DNA of 64,000 bases, taken from assembly GCF_041908905.1 (NCBI RefSeq), contig NZ_JAYREK010000016.1, positions 1-64,000 of the forward strand, read 5' to 3'. The number at the start of each line of letters is the position of its first letter. Position 1 is the first letter of the stretch. Under the pieces are notes generated by a model, which saw nothing but the letters and a program-made list of their open reading frames with translations, ran no database searches and was not told the origin of the DNA. Made by a program: the position numbers and the translations under genes. This DNA is from Zoogloea sp041908905. GTDB taxonomy: Bacteria > Pseudomonadota > Gammaproteobacteria > Burkholderiales > Rhodocyclaceae. Shown one piece after another: positions 55,866 to 64,000 of the stretch.

Positions 55866-56585
55866 TCAGAAATCGGGCAGTTCGTTGGGGCGGAGGTCGA
55901 AGACCAGCACTTCGGCGTTGGCGCCGTGGCTGAGTTCGATTGTGTCGGCGTCGCGCAGGCGGGCACCGTCGCCGGCCTGCATCGGGTGGCCATTGACGAC
56001 CAGGGCGCCGCGGGCGAGGTGCACGTAGGCGTGGCGGCCGGGGGGCAGCGCGAGGGTGTGCGCCTCGGGGCCGTCGAACAGGCCGGCGTACACGCGGGCG
56101 TCCTGATACACGCCCAGCGAGCCGTCGGTGCCATCCGGCGAGATGATCAGGCGCAGGCGGCCGCGCTTCTCGTCGGCGCCGAAATGACGCTGCTGGTAGC
56201 GGGGTTCGACGCCCTGGCGGTCGGGCACGATCCAGATCTGCAGGAAGTGCACCGGCGCGCTGGTGGAGGCGTTGAACTCGCTGTGGCGGATGCCGCTGCC
56301 GGCGCTCATCATCTGCACGTCGCCGGGGCGGATCACCGAGCCGGTGCCCATCGAGTCCTGGTGGGCGAGGGCGCCGTCGAGCACATACGAGAAGATCTCC
56401 ATGTCCCGGTGCGGGTGGGTGCCGAAGCCCTGGCCGGGAGCCACGCGGTCGTCGTTGATCACCAGCAGGTCGGAGAAGCCGACCTGCCGCGGGTCGTGGT
56501 AGTGGCCGAAGGAGAAGGTGTGACGCGAATCGAGCCAGCCGAAGTTTGCGATGCCGCGCTCGGCGGCGGGTCTCAGTTCGAACAT
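55866..56585 (-). CDS. Pirin-family protein (YhaK/YhhW type)
   Basis: A 239-residue bicupin. Metal ligands are in GTHPHRDMEIFSYVLDG (two His) and GIRHSEFN (His and Glu), matching quercetinase-like pirins such as YhhW. The C-terminal cupin is degraded, as usual. Physiological role is unclear; the family responds to redox stress, which fits neighbours azoR, wrbA and yceI. Confidence 0.9.
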   Translation of the reverse strand: MFELRPAAERGIANFGWLDSRHTFSFGHYHDPRQVGFSDLLVINDDRVAPGQGFGTHPHRDMEIFSYVLDGALAHQDSMGTGSVIRPGDVQMMSAGSGIRHSEFNASTSAPVHFLQIWIVPDRQGVEPRYQQRHFGADEKRGRLRLIISPDGTDGSLGVYQDARVYAGLFDGPEAHTLALPPGRHAYVHLARGALVVNGHPMQAGDGARLRDADTIELSHGANAEVLVFDLRPNELPDF

Positions 56586-56658
56586 GGAATCTCCTTTCGG
56601 TGTTGCCGGGCGCTGCCGCCTGCGGGTGGAAACTGCGGGTGGCAGCGCCGGTGGGTCA

Positions 56659-57234
56659 TCAGCCCTTGATCGCTTCGAGGGAGATGGTGATGGTCACGTC
56701 GTCGCCCACGTGGGGGGCGTACTTGCCGGCGTTGAAGTCGGTGCGCTTGACGACCACGCTGGCGTCGGCGCCGATGGCGTCCTTCTTGAGCATCGGGTGC
56801 GGCATCGCCACGTAGTGGTTCACCTTGAGGGTCACCGGCTTGGTGACGCCCTTGATGGTCAGGTCGCCATTGATCGACACCGGCTTGTCGCCCTTGAAGA
56901 CCACCTTGGTGGACTTGAAGGTGGCGGTCGGGTACTTGGCGGTATCCAGGAAATCCTCGCCCTGGATGTGCTCGTTGAAGGTGTCATAGCCGGTATCCAC
57001 CGACTTCATGTCGATCACCACATCCACGGCGCCGGTCTTGGCGGCCTTGTCGAGGGTCACGGTGCCGGTGGTCTTGTTGAACTTGGACAGCTGGGTGGAC
57101 ATGCCGAAGTGGCTGTACGAGAAGCGCGCGAAGGTGTGGGTGCTGTCCACGTTGTAGGTTTCCGGCGCGGCGAAGGCGGGCACGGCAGCGGCGGAGATGG
57201 CGAGGGCTGCGATGAGCTGGTTGATCTTTTTCAT
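56659..57234 (-). CDS. YceI-family periplasmic protein, copy 1
   Basis: A 191-residue protein with a Sec signal peptide (MKKINQLIAAL to PAFAAPE, about 23). The mature part is a YceI lipocalin-like barrel (YNVDSTHTFARFSYSHFGMS, then DVVIDMKSVDTGYDTFNEHIQG), a fold that binds isoprenoid quinones in relatives. The ATG at 57234 defines the signal peptide. It is the downstream member of a tandem pair. Confidence 0.92.
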   Translation of the reverse strand: MKKINQLIAALAISAAAVPAFAAPETYNVDSTHTFARFSYSHFGMSTQLSKFNKTTGTVTLDKAAKTGAVDVVIDMKSVDTGYDTFNEHIQGEDFLDTAKYPTATFKSTKVVFKGDKPVSINGDLTIKGVTKPVTLKVNHYVAMPHPMLKKDAIGADASVVVKRTDFNAGKYAPHVGDDVTITISLEAIKG

Positions 57235-57260
57235 GATGACTCCTGTAGGGGGTTGCTGAT

Positions 57261-57818
57261 TTATTTGCCGGAAGCGGCGATATGGAACTTGATCTGGATG
57301 TCGTTGGCGACGATGTCGAAGGCGGCCCACGGCCCTTCGCCGATCGAGAAGTCACCGCGGCGGATGGTCAGGCTGCCGTCGAACACGCCGGCGTTGCCCT
57401 GGGGTGTGAAGGTGGCCGGGACGACCACGTTCTGGGTCTTGCCCTTGATGGTCAGGGTGCCGGCCACTTCGTAGCGGTTGCCGCCCAGGCTCTTGACGCC
57501 GGTCGAGGCAAAGCGCGCCGTCGGGAAGGCCTTGGTGTTGAACCACGGCTTGCCCGCCACCTCGGCGTTGGCCTCGCTGGTGCCGGTGTCGACGCTGGCC
57601 AGGTCCACGTCGATGGTGGCCTTGGCGTTGGCCGGCTGGGCCGGGTCGAAGCTGAGCTGGCTGGCGAACTTCTTGAACCTGCCGTCCATCGCCACGCCCA
57701 TCTGCTTGTAGCCGAAGCCGATGCGGCTCTTGTCGGCCTGGACCTGGTTGTATTCGATGGCCTGGGCCGCCGGGGCGAGGGCGGCGCCGAGGGCGAGGAC
57801 GAGGGCAAAGCGCTTCAT
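57261..57818 (-). CDS. YceI-family periplasmic protein, copy 2
   Basis: A 185-residue YceI protein with signal peptide (MKRFALVLALG to AAQAIEYN, about 20). The repeat motif IDVDLASVDTGTSEANAEV parallels the other copy, but the sequences are quite diverged. It ends 26 bases before the next yceI start, so the two form an operon. It diverges from a LysR-type gene. Confidence 0.92.
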   Translation of the reverse strand: MKRFALVLALGAALAPAAQAIEYNQVQADKSRIGFGYKQMGVAMDGRFKKFASQLSFDPAQPANAKATIDVDLASVDTGTSEANAEVAGKPWFNTKAFPTARFASTGVKSLGGNRYEVAGTLTIKGKTQNVVVPATFTPQGNAGVFDGSLTIRRGDFSIGEGPWAAFDIVANDIQIKFHIAASGK

Positions 57819-57936
57819 GTCGGTTCTCCGTTGGGCTGCGATGCGCTGCGGGCATCGGCGATGGACACACTTTAGCGATCCTCGGCGTCGCAAAATAGAC
57901 GACAATCAGGAACGAACTGTTTCCGGATGGGCAACA

Positions 57937-58836
57937 ATGAACCAACTCGACGCAATGCGCACCTTCCTCCGGGTGGCGGAGCTGGGCAGCTTCGCCGCAG
58001 TGGCCAACCAGCTCGGCACCGTGCGCTCGGTGGTCACCCGGCAGATCGCCGCGCTGGAGGAGCACCTGGGCGTCAAGCTGATGGTGCGCAGCACGCGCAG
58101 CCTCACCCTCACTTCGGCCGGTACCGCCTATCTCGAAAAATGCCGGGCGATCCTCGACCTGGTCGACGAGGCCGAGGCCGAGCTGATGGAGGAGCGGGTC
58201 ACCCCGCGGGGCAAGCTGCGGGTGAGCCTGCCGCTCAGCTACGGCCTCAAGCGGCTGGCGCCGCTGATGCTGGCCTTCTCCCAGACCTACCCCGAGATCC
58301 AGCTGGCGATGGACTTCACCGACCGGCGGATCAACCTCATCGAAGAGGGCGTCGACCTGTCGGTGCGCATCACCGGCCGCCTCGAGCCCGGCGACATCGT
58401 GCGCAAGCTGGGCACCAGCCGCCTGCTGGCGCTCGCCTCACCCGACTACCTGGCGCGCCGGGGCCGCCCGCGGCACCCGTCGGACCTCATGCGGCACGCC
58501 TGCATCGGCTATGCCCCCCACGGCAGCGGCCGCCCGTGGGTCTTCGTGGTGGAGGGGCGCCTCGAGAGCTTCCCGCTGGCCTTCCGGCTGCAGGCCAACA
58601 ACGGCGACGTGCTGGCCGAGGCCGCCGCCCAGGGCATGGGCATCACGGTGCAGCCCGACTTCATCGCCGCCGACTACCTCGCGGCGGGCCGGCTGGAGAC
58701 CCTGCTCGACGCCTTCGCCCCGCCGCCGCTGGGCATCTACGCGGTGCTCCCCAGCAACCGCTACATGCCCCACGCGGTGCGGCTGCTGATCGAGTTTCTG
58801 TCGGAGAAGCTGGGGAACGACGAGGCGGGGAGCTGA
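57937..58836 (+). CDS. LysR-type regulator divergent to the yceI pair
   Basis: A 299-residue LysR protein of the DhcR/AaeR-like branch: HTH (1-60, LGSFAAVANQLGTVRSVVTRQIAALEEHLG) and effector domain with RVSLPLSYGLKRLAPLM and DLSVRITGRLEPGDIV. The 118-bp divergent region suggests it controls the yceI genes. The ATG at 57937 is chosen by alignment of the HTH; an upstream open frame lies in the yceI gene. Confidence 0.88.
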   Translation: MNQLDAMRTFLRVAELGSFAAVANQLGTVRSVVTRQIAALEEHLGVKLMVRSTRSLTLTSAGTAYLEKCRAILDLVDEAEAELMEERVTPRGKLRVSLPLSYGLKRLAPLMLAFSQTYPEIQLAMDFTDRRINLIEEGVDLSVRITGRLEPGDIVRKLGTSRLLALASPDYLARRGRPRHPSDLMRHACIGYAPHGSGRPWVFVVEGRLESFPLAFRLQANNGDVLAEAAAQGMGITVQPDFIAADYLAAGRLETLLDAFAPPPLGIYAVLPSNRYMPHAVRLLIEFLSEKLGNDEAGS

Positions 58837-58883
58837 ACGCCGCCGCCCCGTGCCCGCGGCCCGGGGCGGGGCCGTCGAGGGCG

Positions 58884-60215
58884 TCAGGCCCACACGCCGG
58901 TGCGGCGGTCTTCGACGCGCTTGGCCTTGTGCGTGGCGCGGGGCAGGGTGTCGGGGGGCAGGATGGTCACCGCGGCGCTGACGCCGGTCACCGCCTTCAG
59001 GTGGTGGGCGAAGCGCCCGGCCAGCTCGGCGTCGCCGTGGGGGCTGGCGGCGGCGCGCTCGACCTCGACGGTGAGGCGGTCGAGGTGGTTCTCGCGCTCG
59101 ACGATCAGCCGGTATTCGCCGGAGAAGTCATGGTCGCGGCGGGCGATCGCCTCGACGTCGCTGGGGAAGAGGTTGACGCCCTTGATGATGAGCATGTCGT
59201 CGAGCCGGCCGTGCACGCCCTGCAGGCGGATCGAGGTGCGTCCGCAGCCGCAGGGCTCCGAGGTGAACGAGACGATGTCGCCGGTGCGGAAGCGGATCAT
59301 CGGGCGGGCGGTCTTCTTGAGGGTGGTGAGCACCAGCTCGCCCCGGGCGCCTTCTTCCACCGGCTCGTTGGTGCCGGGGTGGAGCACTTCGACGAGGATG
59401 TGGTCCTCGGCCCAGTGCAGGCCGTCCTTCTCCTCGCACATGCCGGCGCAGGAGCCGAAGATGTCCGACAGGCCGTAGTAGTCATACACCGAAGCGCCCC
59501 ACAGAGCCTCGATGCGCTGGCGGGTCTCGGGGATCGAGCCGCCGGGCTCGCCGGCCACGAAGATGCGCTTCACCGCCAGGTCGCGGCGCGGGTCGATGCC
59601 TTCCTTGAGGGCCGTCTCGCCCAGGTACCAGGCGTAGGACGGCGTCGTCCAGATCGCCGTCACCTGAAACTGCCGCAGGATCGCCAGCAGCCGCTCGGAC
59701 GGCACCGTGCCGGCGTGGATCGACAGCGCGCCGAGCTTCTGGGCGCCCAGCACGCAGGGCCCGCCGACGAACAGCGAGAAGTTGAGCGAGTGGGCGTAGC
59801 GGTCCTCCGGGCGCAGGCCGGACGACCAGAACTGGCGCGCCTCGTAGTCGATCCAGTCGTCGAAGTCGGTGGCGCTGAAGGGTGACGCGGTGGGCACGCC
59901 GGTGGAGCCGCTGGAGGCCGAGATGTAGACGATGTCCCGCTCGGGCACCGCGACCAGATCGCCGAAGGGCTCGACGGCCTGCTGGCGTTCGCGCAGGGTC
60001 TGCTTGGTGATGAACGGGAAGCGGCGGATGTCGTCGAGGCAGCGCACGCTGTCGGGATGCACGCCGGCCGCGTCGAAGCTGGCCCGGTAGTAGGGCGAGT
60101 TGGCGTAGGCGTGGGCGAGGTGCTTCTGCAGCAGTTGCAGCTTGAGGGCGTCCCAGTCGGCGCGGGGCTGGGTCTCGAGGGCGGCGTCCCAGTAGGGGCG
60201 GTGTGGCGTGGTCAT
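58884..60215 (-). CDS. PaaK-like acyl-CoA ligase (phenylacetate-CoA ligase family)
   Basis: A 443-residue adenylate-forming enzyme with the ATP-binding P-loop SASSGSTGVPT, YYGLSDIFG, the RFRTGDIVSF hinge region and RLDDMLIIKGVNLFPSDVE. The C-terminal catalytic Lys lies in RATHKAKRV. It should activate an aromatic or other carboxylic acid to its CoA thioester. No paa catabolic genes adjoin it; it follows metQ by 44 bases in the same direction. The substrate is unknown. Confidence 0.85.
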   Translation of the reverse strand: MTTPHRPYWDAALETQPRADWDALKLQLLQKHLAHAYANSPYYRASFDAAGVHPDSVRCLDDIRRFPFITKQTLRERQQAVEPFGDLVAVPERDIVYISASSGSTGVPTASPFSATDFDDWIDYEARQFWSSGLRPEDRYAHSLNFSLFVGGPCVLGAQKLGALSIHAGTVPSERLLAILRQFQVTAIWTTPSYAWYLGETALKEGIDPRRDLAVKRIFVAGEPGGSIPETRQRIEALWGASVYDYYGLSDIFGSCAGMCEEKDGLHWAEDHILVEVLHPGTNEPVEEGARGELVLTTLKKTARPMIRFRTGDIVSFTSEPCGCGRTSIRLQGVHGRLDDMLIIKGVNLFPSDVEAIARRDHDFSGEYRLIVERENHLDRLTVEVERAAASPHGDAELAGRFAHHLKAVTGVSAAVTILPPDTLPRATHKAKRVEDRRTGVWA

Positions 60216-60259
60216 GGCGGTTCCTTGCCGGCCGGGCCGTGCGGGCCCGGCCGTCGTGC

Positions 60260-61090
60260 TTATTGCAGGTAGGCCGGGCGGGCGTAGCCGGCGAAGTGCT
60301 TGTCCAGGGCGGCGCGATATTCGGGCGTGCGGAAAGCGGCCACGATGTCGCGGGTCCACGGCTTGTCCTTGTCCTCGGCCTTCACGGCGACCACGTTGAG
60401 GTAGTGGTCCGGTGTCTTCTCGAGGGCCACCGCCTCGGTCAGCTTGAGGCCCGACGAGATGGCGAAGTTGCCGTTGATGAGGGCGAACTCGGCGTCGTCC
60501 AGGGTGCGTGGCAGCTGGGCCGCCTCGATGGGCGTGAGCACCAGCTTGCGCGGGTTTTCGGCCACGTCCTTCTCGGTGACCTTCAGCGGGTCGACGCCGG
60601 CCTTCACCTTGATGAGCCTGTTCTGCTCCAGGAAGACCAGCGCCCGGGCCAGGTTGCTGGGGTCGTTGGGCAGGGTGATGCGGTCGCCGTCCTTCAGGTC
60701 GGCCAGGCTCTTGCGCTTCCTGGAGTACAGCCCGAGGGGCGCGATGGGGGCCTTGGTGACATCCACCAGGTTGAGGCCCTTGTCGGCCGAGAACTTCCGC
60801 AGGTAGATCACGTGCTGGAACAGGTTGGCGTCCAGCGAGCCCTGGGCCAGCGCGAGGTTGGGCTGCACGTAGTCGTTGAACTCGACCAGCTTCACGGTGT
60901 AGCCCTTCTTCTCGAGCACCGGCTTGATGCCGAGCTTGAGCTGGTCGAAGTTGGAGCCGGCGGTGGCGCCGAGGGTCAGGGTCTTCTTGTCGTCGGCGTG
61001 GGCGCTGCCGAGGCCGAGGGCGACGCCGAAGCCGATGACGACTGTGGCGCGGAGGATGCCGGAAACAACATGGCGGCGGGTGAGTTGCAT
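60260..61090 (-). CDS. metQ: MetQ/NlpA-family substrate-binding protein
   Basis: A 276-residue binding protein with an N-terminal signal (to SAHADDKK, about 32) and no lipobox Cys, so it is soluble or membrane-tethered by an uncleaved signal. Family motifs: LTLGATAGSN, VEFNDYVQPNLALAQGSLDANLFQH, ITLPNDPSNLARAL and FALINGNFAI. Relatives bind D/L-methionine, but this branch may bind other sulfur compounds given the flavin monooxygenase upstream. Confidence 0.9.
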   Translation of the reverse strand: MQLTRRHVVSGILRATVVIGFGVALGLGSAHADDKKTLTLGATAGSNFDQLKLGIKPVLEKKGYTVKLVEFNDYVQPNLALAQGSLDANLFQHVIYLRKFSADKGLNLVDVTKAPIAPLGLYSRKRKSLADLKDGDRITLPNDPSNLARALVFLEQNRLIKVKAGVDPLKVTEKDVAENPRKLVLTPIEAAQLPRTLDDAEFALINGNFAISSGLKLTEAVALEKTPDHYLNVVAVKAEDKDKPWTRDIVAAFRTPEYRAALDKHFAGYARPAYLQ

Positions 61091-61136
61091 GGGAGGACTC
61101 CTTGAAAGGTCGATAGGGGGAAAGGCGGAATCGGGG

Positions 61137-61802
61137 TCAGCGTTTGTCCACGCGGCGGGCGAGGTGCTGGCCGAGGAGCTGGATGGTCTGCACGAGGATG
61201 ATCAGCAGCACGATGGTGATCACCATCACGTCGGTCTGGAAACGGTAGTAGCCATAGCGGATCGCCAGGTCGCCGATGCCGCCGCCGCCCACCACGCCGG
61301 CCACCGCCGAATACGACAGGAAGCTCACCGCCAGCACGGTGACGGCCAGCACCAGCCCGGAGCGGGCTTCGACGAGCAGCACGCGGCGGACGATCTGCAG
61401 CGGCGAGGCGCCCATCGCCTCGGCGGCCTCGATGACGCCGCGGGGCACGTCGCGCAGGGTCTGCTCGATGAGGCGGGCGAAGTAGAAGATCGCCGCGATC
61501 GACAGGGGCACGCTGGCCGCCAGCGGCCCGATGGAGGTGCCTGCGATCACCCGCGTGAAGGGCGAGATCGCCACCAGCAGGATGATGAAGGGGAAGGAGC
61601 GCACCACGTTGATCAGCCCGTTGGCCGCCAGGTTGAAGCCCCGGAAGCGGCCCAGCGACTGCCCCGGGCTGGTGAGGAAGACCAGCACCCCGAGGGCGCC
61701 GCCCAGCACCACCGCGGCCGTCAGGCAGATGGCCAGCATCAGCAGGGTCTCGCCGGTGGCCTTGAGGATCTCCGGCTGCAGTTCGGTCAGGGTTTCAAGC
61801 AT
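61137..61802 (-). CDS. metI: MetI-type ABC permease
   Basis: A 221-residue permease with five helices and the EAAEAMGASPLQIVRRVLL coupling motif; FSYSAVAGVVGGGGIGDLAIRYGYYRFQTDVM is typical MetI. The start overlaps the metN stop by 8 bases, giving metN-metI-metQ order. Confidence 0.93.
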   Translation of the reverse strand: MLETLTELQPEILKATGETLLMLAICLTAAVVLGGALGVLVFLTSPGQSLGRFRGFNLAANGLINVVRSFPFIILLVAISPFTRVIAGTSIGPLAASVPLSIAAIFYFARLIEQTLRDVPRGVIEAAEAMGASPLQIVRRVLLVEARSGLVLAVTVLAVSFLSYSAVAGVVGGGGIGDLAIRYGYYRFQTDVMVITIVLLIILVQTIQLLGQHLARRVDKR

Positions 61803-62643
61803 GGGCGGCCTCCAGGGCGAAGTGGTGATGGGGCACGCCGGCCGGCGCGCCGACCGGTGAGGGGCTGGCCGCCGGGCCGACGCTGCCGTAGTCGGCCAGC
61901 CAGCCGGCCAGGCGCGAGCCTTGCGGGATCCGGCCGCCGGCGATGTCGAGCTGCTCGACGATCTGCCCGGCTTCCATCACCGATACCCGCTGGCACAGGC
62001 GGCGGATCACCTCCATCTCGTGGCTGACCAGCAGGATCGTCACGCCGAAGCGGCGGTTCGCGTCGGCCAGCACCTCCAGCAGGTCCAGCGTGGTGCGCGG
62101 GTCGAGGGCCGAGGTGGGCTCGTCGGCCAGCAGCACGTGGGGCTCCGGGGCCAGCGCGCGGGCGATGGCGACGCGCTGCTTCTGGCCGCCGGAGAGGCGC
62201 CCCGGATAGACATCGGCCTTGGCCGCCAGCCCCACGAAATCCAGGCAGGCCGCCACCCGCTCGCGGATGCGCGCCGGGTCGGCGCCGGCGATGCGCATCG
62301 GCAGGGCCACGTTGTCGGCAACCGTCTGGTTATGCAGCAGGTTGAAGTGCTGGAAGATCATCCCGATGCGGTGGCGCGCCCGGCGCAGGCCGGCCGGCGG
62401 GAGGCGGGTGAGGTTCTCGCCGTGGACGATCACCTCGCCCGCGTCGGGGCGTTCGAGCAGATTGACGAGGCGCAGCAGGGTGGATTTGCCGGCGCCCGAG
62501 AAGCCGATGATTCCGTGGATCTCGCCCTCGGGCACGACCAGGCTGGTGGGGCGCAGGCCCACCACGTGGCCGCCGGGGTCGGTGAAGCGGCGCGAGACGC
62601 CGCGCAGTTCGATGGCCGGTCTGGAGGGTGCTGTGGTTGGCAT
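61795..62643 (-). CDS. metN: MetN-type ABC ATPase lacking the NIL domain
   Basis: A 282-residue ATPase: Walker A GFSGAGKST, Q-loop IFQHFNLLHNQTV, signature LSGGQKQR and Walker B VLLADEPTSALD. Classical MetN is about 340 residues with a C-terminal NIL (ACT-like) domain that senses methionine and shuts transport. Here the chain ends soon after the ATPase (...PVGAPAGVPHHHFALEAAHA), so that feedback is missing. No good ribosome site precedes the ATG at 62643. Confidence 0.9.
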   Translation of the reverse strand: MPTTAPSRPAIELRGVSRRFTDPGGHVVGLRPTSLVVPEGEIHGIIGFSGAGKSTLLRLVNLLERPDAGEVIVHGENLTRLPPAGLRRARHRIGMIFQHFNLLHNQTVADNVALPMRIAGADPARIRERVAACLDFVGLAAKADVYPGRLSGGQKQRVAIARALAPEPHVLLADEPTSALDPRTTLDLLEVLADANRRFGVTILLVSHEMEVIRRLCQRVSVMEAGQIVEQLDIAGGRIPQGSRLAGWLADYGSVGPAASPSPVGAPAGVPHHHFALEAAHA

Positions 62644-62791
62644 GATGCGGTGCAGAAAACTGGGAAGGCCCCGACTTTAGCCCTGCCCCTTACCAACCTG
62701 AACCAAGGATTTCTGCGCTGCTCTGCAGCCGCGCCGTGCAAAGCATTGCAGGCCGGTGAATATCTGAACGTCCTGACCGCCGGGCCTGGGG

Positions 62792-62814
62792 AAAAGCCCG
62801 CCGCAGCGGGCTTC
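62792..62814 (-). terminator. Terminator after the aldo/keto reductase
   Basis: AAGCCCGC (62794-62801) and GCGGGCTT (62806-62813) form a perfect 8-bp stem; on the minus strand it is followed by a TTTT run. It separates the reductase from metN. Confidence 0.75.
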
Positions 62815-62835
62815 CGCCGGGGCCGACGGACCGCC

Positions 62836-63885
62836 CTAAGGGCAGAGGTTGGGCGCCCGGGCGTGGATCGCCTCGATCTCGTCGATGGCCTCCCGGGGCA
62901 GGCGGATGTCGACGCTGGCGATGTTCGTGGCGAGCTGCTCCAGGCTGGTGGCGCCGATCAGGTTGCTCGTCACGAAGGGCTGCGCGTTGACGTAGGCCAG
63001 CGCCAGCTGGGCCGGGGCCAGGCCGTACTTGCGGGCCACCTCCACGTAGGCGGCGATGGCGGCCTCCGGCCCGGCGCCCTTGTAGCGGCTGAAGCGGTCC
63101 CACAGGGTCAGGCGGGCGCCCGGCGGGTTGGCGCCGCCCAGGTATTTGCCGCTCAGCGCGCCGAAGGCGAGGGGCGAATAGGCCAGCAGGCCCACCTGCT
63201 CGCGGATGGCGATCTCGGCGTTGCCGATCTCGAACGTGCGGTTGAGCAGGTTGTAGGGGTTCTGCACGCTGACCACCCGCGCCAGGCCCGCCGTTTCGGC
63301 GTGCTGCAGAAAGCGCGTGATGCCCCACGGCGTCTCGTTGGAGAGGCCGATGTGGCGCACCTTGCCGGCCCGCACGAAGCCATCCAGCACGGTGAGGGTT
63401 TCGAGGATGGGCACGCTGTCCTCGTCGGGCACGTGGCGGTAGCCCAGCTCGCCGAAGTGGTTGGTGCTGCGGTCGGGCCAGTGGAGCTGGTACAGGTCGA
63501 TCACGTCGGTGCCCAGGCGGCGCAGGCTGTCGTGCAGGGCGGCTTCCAGGTTGGCGCGGTCGTGGCGGGTGTTGCCGCCGCGCAGGTGGCGGGCCTGGAC
63601 GAGCTTGTGCGACGGCCCCGCGGCCTTGGTGGCGATCAGCACCCGCTCGCGGTTGCCCGGCCGGGCCAGCCAGCTGCCGATGTAGCGCTCGGTGGCGCCC
63701 TGGGTTTCGGGGCGGGGCGGCACCGGGTACATCTCGGCGGTGTCGATCAGGTTGATTCCGTGGGCCACGGCGTAGTCGAGCTGGGCGTGGGCGTCGGCCT
63801 CGCTGTTCTGCTCGCCCCAGGTCATGGTGCCCAGGGCGATGAGGCTCACGTCGAGGTCGGTGTTGCCGAGTTTGCGGTATTTCAT
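62836..63885 (-). CDS. Aldo/keto reductase, Tas-like
   Basis: A 349-residue NADPH-dependent reductase with a TIM-barrel layout. The catalytic Asp/Tyr region DTAEMYPVPPRPETQG, Lys in IATKAAG, YQLHWPDRSTNHFG, and the NADPH-binding SNLIGATSLEQLATNI are seen; Tas of E. coli has the same signature and length (about 346). AAGGA lies 5 bases before the ATG, 14 bases after the upstream gene stops, so it shares a transcript with the monooxygenase. Confidence 0.9.
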   Translation of the reverse strand: MKYRKLGNTDLDVSLIALGTMTWGEQNSEADAHAQLDYAVAHGINLIDTAEMYPVPPRPETQGATERYIGSWLARPGNRERVLIATKAAGPSHKLVQARHLRGGNTRHDRANLEAALHDSLRRLGTDVIDLYQLHWPDRSTNHFGELGYRHVPDEDSVPILETLTVLDGFVRAGKVRHIGLSNETPWGITRFLQHAETAGLARVVSVQNPYNLLNRTFEIGNAEIAIREQVGLLAYSPLAFGALSGKYLGGANPPGARLTLWDRFSRYKGAGPEAAIAAYVEVARKYGLAPAQLALAYVNAQPFVTSNLIGATSLEQLATNIASVDIRLPREAIDEIEAIHARAPNLCP

Positions 63886-63899
63886 GGGTGTCCTTGCGC

Positions 63900-64000
63900 T
63901 CAGGCGGCCCGGGCAGCGTCGCGGCGGGCGGCGAACTGGTTCTCGGGGCGCGCCAGGCCGAGGTTTTCGCGCAGCGTGCTGCCCTCGTACTCGGTGCGGA
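63900..64000 (-). CDS. C-terminal end of an LLM-class flavin monooxygenase (partial)
   Basis: Only the last 32 codons are in the window, ending in a TGA at 63900-63902. They read RTEYEGSTLRENLGLARPEN and then a short Ala/Arg tail. This (R-x-E-Y-E-G-x-T-L-R-E-x-L-G-L) is the usual tail of NtaA/SnaA/DszA-type flavin-dependent monooxygenases, many of which act on organosulfur compounds. The body of the gene is outside the window. Confidence 0.6.
   Translation of the reverse strand, partial: RTEYEGSTLRENLGLARPENQFAARRDAARAA

Noticed and set aside
62644..62835. SAM-type riboswitch or sigma-54 promoter before metN
   Set aside because: No SAM riboswitch core or matching pairing was recognised, and the only GG-N10-GC match (near 62727-62740) lacks the rest of the consensus.

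Overview
The window is high-GC, densely coded proteobacterial chromosome. The most likely source is a betaproteobacterium, possibly Rhodocyclales. This rests on gene content: a cphA/cphA' cyanophycin pair with its associated ABC transporter, a cysB gene fused onto a sulfate-transport operon, HU, standalone HD-GYP and GGDEF proteins, and sigma-54 sulfur regulation. The taxon is an inference; no rRNA is present.

Layout. 1-4.7 kb: the 3' end of a giant VCBS/cadherin-repeat adhesin, overlapping a membrane GGDEF cyclase. 4.8-6.7 kb: tonB-exbB-exbD on the minus strand behind a Fur-box-like site. 7-15.9 kb: housekeeping genes (OsmC-like, TPR protein, LplT, LysR, alr-radA, HU, HD-GYP, hydrolase). 15.9-17.2 kb: a type II NADH dehydrogenase gene broken by a frameshift. 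17.4-17.9 kb: three identical tRNA-Arg(ACG) genes and a strong terminator. 18-18.9 kb: a Fur-box-preceded outer-membrane-like protein. 18.9-26.8 kb: the cyanophycin locus (DUF1854 protein and ABC transporter diverging from cphA' and cphA). 26.8-29.9 kb: glpK-glpD. 29.9-32.9 kb: TonB-like protein, CorC/HlyC-family protein, lipoprotein. 33-37.8 kb: sbp-cysT-cysW-cysA-cysB, with overlapping start and stop codons at most junctions. 38.2-40.5 kb: two tandem PstS-like proteins with a shared Pho-box-like upstream element and no pstCAB. 40.5-54.4 kb: an organosulfur region. 54.5-58.8 kb: redox genes (wrbA, azoR, pirin, two yceI, LysR). 58.9-64 kb: PaaK-like ligase, a MetNIQ-type transporter, an aldo/keto reductase, and the end of a flavin monooxygenase.

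The most interesting part is 41-54.4 kb. An operon encoding porin, binding protein, MFS protein, two permeases, ATPase and arylsulfatase, and two separate Fe(II)/2-oxoglutarate dioxygenase genes, are each preceded by a GG-N10-GC sigma-54 promoter. A receiver-less sigma-54 activator (SfnR-like) lies among them, behind a molbindin gene (SsuF-like). Upstream of each of the three promoters is a pair of 18-bp elements of form YTGTS-N8-SRCAR, 31-32 bp apart; one element of the six is only a half site. They sit where activator sites are expected. This looks like a compact sulfur-starvation regulon with a readable operator code. An intact-ended IS5-family element (4-bp duplication CAAA) sits between two of the enhancer pairs without damaging either.

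Two genes carry frameshifts in short repeats (ndh and the IS transposase). Both could be real mutations or sequence errors.
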